Of a DNA stretch of 8,098 nucleotides, positions 6,060 to 8,098 are shown in pieces. This DNA comes from Saprospiraceae bacterium (GTDB lineage Bacteria; Bacteroidota; Bacteroidia; Chitinophagales; Saprospiraceae). The stretch is taken from assembly GCA_013042795.1 (NCBI GenBank), contig JABDPK010000108.1, forward strand, positions 1-8,098, given 5' to 3'. Position numbers and translations under genes: made by a program. Position 1 is the first letter of the stretch. Every line of letters starts with the position of its first letter. The notes under the pieces were generated by a model, which saw nothing but the letters and a program-made list of their open reading frames with translations, did not search any database and was not told where the DNA came from.

Positions 6060-8098
6060 ATGAAAAATTTATTTACAATCTTGCTGATTATTGTATTTGG
6101 TACTGTCAATGCACAAACTACATTTAAAACTGTACCTGGAACAGGGAACATTAGTGAACGACAGAGCAACAAAACGATTAAGACTGAAATTTTCCATTCA
6201 AATAACTGGAAAAATGTTTCCAGTGCAGCTGTGAAAATTAACCCGCTAACATTTGAATTTGAGAAAAGTAATGGGTTTAACGTACAGAATCGTTCAGAAA
6301 CAGGTGAAGTTACATGGATGAAAGGTTTTGTCTACCAGGACAAATCACAAAACCTCGATTTCAATGCACAATCATGGCTTGATGCTGCTGCAAAAGTCAT
6401 GAATATTAATCAAAAATCAGATCGTTTCGAGATTAATGCTATTCATAATGATGACAAGTCACAATCACATATCCGTATGGATCAATTACACCATGGCATT
6501 AAGGTGTACGGATCAGAAATAATTTTGCATGCACAGAATGGAAAAATTTTCAGTCAGAATGGGAATTATGTTTCCAGTGCATACTTGCCTGGGAATACAA
6601 AGGTTGCTATATCAGATTTTGTAGCAGAAGAAGTTGTAAAGAAAAACCTTGACAACTATCATGAAGACTGGAACAAATTAAAAAAACTGGGTTTTGAAAT
6701 TGGTATCGATAGGTGGAACACTGAACTTGTTTATTATAAACATCAAGATGAATTCCTTTTAGTTTATCATATTTCGGTTTATCCAAACCTTGGTGAACAT
6801 TTCGAATATTTTATTGATGCTTCCAATGGTCAGATTATTCACCACTTTTCAACAATCTGCCGTGCTCATAACCATGATTTTAGTAATGATCATAAAAAAG
6901 AAATGATTCCACCACCGGACGGTCCAAAAGTTGCGAATGCCACAGATTTGTTTGGAATCAACCGCACAATAGATACATACGAGGTAGACAATATCTATTT
7001 TATGATCGATGGCTCAAGAGAAATGTTTTCCTCATCTCAATCTATTATGCCAAATGATCCTGTTGGCGCCATATGGACAGTGGACCTGAACAATACATCA
7101 CCTATTAACAGTAATGCAGAATATACGCATGTTGCATCGGAAGATAACCAATGGGCAGCATCCCCTGAAGGAGTGTCGGCGCATTATAACGGAGGAAAAG
7201 CTTATGAATATTTCAAGCAGACTTTTGGAAGGGAATCGATTAGTGGAACAGGTCAGAATATCATTTCATTCGTAAATGTTGCAGATGAAGACGGATCTTC
7301 CCTTGGTAATGCATTCTGGAACGGATTGGGCATATATTATGGGAACGGAAGTAATGAATTTTTTCCATTAGGTCGGGGATTGGATGTTGCCGGTCATGAA
7401 ATGTCTCATGGTGTGGTACAGACTACAGCCAATCTTGAGTACTATGGCGAGCCAGGAGCCATGAACGAATCATTTGCTGATATTTTTGGTGCCATGATTG
7501 ACAGGGATGACTGGTTAATAGGAGAAGATGTTGTACGTCCTGGTGTTTTTGCCTCCGGCGCTTTAAGAAGTATGTCAGATCCCCATAACGGAGCACAAAC
7601 GGGTGATTTCGGAAGAGGGTGGCAACCAAAGCATACAAATGAAAAATTTAACGGACCGGAAGACAATAACGGTGTCCACATTAACAGTGGAATTCCCAAC
7701 CACGCTTTTTATCTTTTTGCAAATACAATTGGTAAGGATAGGGCGGAGCAAATCTTTTACAGAGCTTTAACAAGCTATCTGACCAGGTCTTCGGGATTCA
7801 AGGAATTGAGATTTGCCGTTGTTCAATCTGCCAATGATCTTTACGGACAGGCGGAAGTGGATGCTGCCAGGGCAGCATTTGACCAGGTTGGAATTACGGA
7901 TGAAAGCCAGGGTGATTTTGAAGAAGAAGTTGATATCAACCCGGGTGCTGACCTCTTAATGGTTTCAGATCAGGACAGGAATAATATTCTAATATTCGAC
8001 CTTGCTACCCAGGATGCTGTGTTTAGCCCGTTGACAGATATTCCTCAATTGTCCAAACCAAGTATTACAGATGATGGATCAAGAGTTGTTTTTGTTGG
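6060..8098 (+). CDS. M4 (thermolysin-like) metalloprotease precursor, 3' end outside window
   Basis: I translated 679 residues from the ATG at 6060 with no stop before the edge. A signal peptide (MKNLFTILLIIVFGTVNAQ) is followed by a propeptide with an FTP-type motif near 'RMDQLHHGIKVYG' (139-151) and a PepSY-like stretch near 'LVYHISVYP' (235-243) to 'FIDASNGQIIHHF' (251-263). The catalytic domain runs from about 330 to 617. Zinc ligands H446 and H450 and the catalytic E447 are in 'GHEMSHGVVQ', the third ligand is E470 in 'MNESFADIFG', and the transition-state histidine is H540 in 'NNGVHINSGIPNHAFY'. All active-site residues of the family are present, so an active secreted endopeptidase is expected, with self-removal of the propeptide. 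After the catalytic domain, residues 628-679 ('ADLLMVSD', 'ILIFDLATQD', 'KPSITDDGSRVVFV') look like a TolB/PD40-type beta-propeller beginning. A T9SS sorting domain beyond the edge is likely but not seen. Confidence 0.94.
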   Translation, partial: MKNLFTILLIIVFGTVNAQTTFKTVPGTGNISERQSNKTIKTEIFHSNNWKNVSSAAVKINPLTFEFEKSNGFNVQNRSETGEVTWMKGFVYQDKSQNLDFNAQSWLDAAAKVMNINQKSDRFEINAIHNDDKSQSHIRMDQLHHGIKVYGSEIILHAQNGKIFSQNGNYVSSAYLPGNTKVAISDFVAEEVVKKNLDNYHEDWNKLKKLGFEIGIDRWNTELVYYKHQDEFLLVYHISVYPNLGEHFEYFIDASNGQIIHHFSTICRAHNHDFSNDHKKEMIPPPDGPKVANATDLFGINRTIDTYEVDNIYFMIDGSREMFSSSQSIMPNDPVGAIWTVDLNNTSPINSNAEYTHVASEDNQWAASPEGVSAHYNGGKAYEYFKQTFGRESISGTGQNIISFVNVADEDGSSLGNAFWNGLGIYYGNGSNEFFPLGRGLDVAGHEMSHGVVQTTANLEYYGEPGAMNESFADIFGAMIDRDDWLIGEDVVRPGVFASGALRSMSDPHNGAQTGDFGRGWQPKHTNEKFNGPEDNNGVHINSGIPNHAFYLFANTIGKDRAEQIFYRALTSYLTRSSGFKELRFAVVQSANDLYGQAEVDAARAAFDQVGITDESQGDFEEEVDINPGADLLMVSDQDRNNILIFDLATQDAVFSPLTDIPQLSKPSITDDGSRVVFV

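Noticed and set aside
7423..7699. Two minus-strand open frames inside the M4 gene
   Set aside because: They lie antisense to the active-site region of an unmistakable metalloprotease, and neither has a motif or a start context of its own.

Overview
The window looks like chromosomal DNA of a low-GC Bacteroidota species, possibly from the Saprospirales/Cytophagales/Flavobacteriales side. A finer placement is not justified. Three things point there: a type IX secretion (T9SS) type A C-terminal sorting domain at the left edge, exported proteins whose signal peptides end in the typical '-AQ' cleavage region, and start codons that lack Shine-Dalgarno sequences. I see no tRNA, rRNA, insertion sequence, CRISPR array or integration site.

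Layout. Bases 1-218 (+) are the 3' end of a secreted surface protein with a T9SS sorting domain, closed by a strong intrinsic terminator at 242-275. Bases 4657 down to 309 (-) hold a four-gene run. It starts with a TMTC-like GT-C membrane protein carrying about six TPR repeats. A DPM1-like family 2 glycosyltransferase follows after 4 nt and starts with TTG. A class I SAM methyltransferase overlaps it by ATGA. A pirin-family cupin with a twin-arginine-like signal lies 47 nt further on. Bases 5427-4921 (-) encode a small secreted cysteine-rich protein of unknown function with its own terminator at 4865-4898. Divergent from it, bases 5584-6024 (+) encode a small putative lipoprotein of unknown function, followed after 35 nt by an M4 (thermolysin-like) metalloprotease precursor from 6060 that runs off the right edge.

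How the genes may work together. The first three genes of the minus-strand run form a plausible unit. The GT2 enzyme would load a sugar onto polyprenyl phosphate, the GT-C/TPR membrane protein would transfer it to a target on the periplasmic side, and the methyltransferase might modify the sugar or another intermediate. This is inference from families and gene coupling; substrate and product cannot be read from sequence. On the right, the lipoprotein and the M4 protease look co-transcribed, so the lipoprotein may be a partner of the protease. The protease is complete through its catalytic domain and continues into a region that looks like the start of a beta-propeller; its C-terminus is outside the window.

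Most points of interest are modest: the TMTC/DPM1/methyltransferase coupling, the unknown Cys-rich protein with a duplicated C-x-x-S-G-x-V-S motif, the lipoprotein-protease pair, and the very skewed codon use of the T9SS gene. I did not see evidence for a clearly new defence or mobile system.
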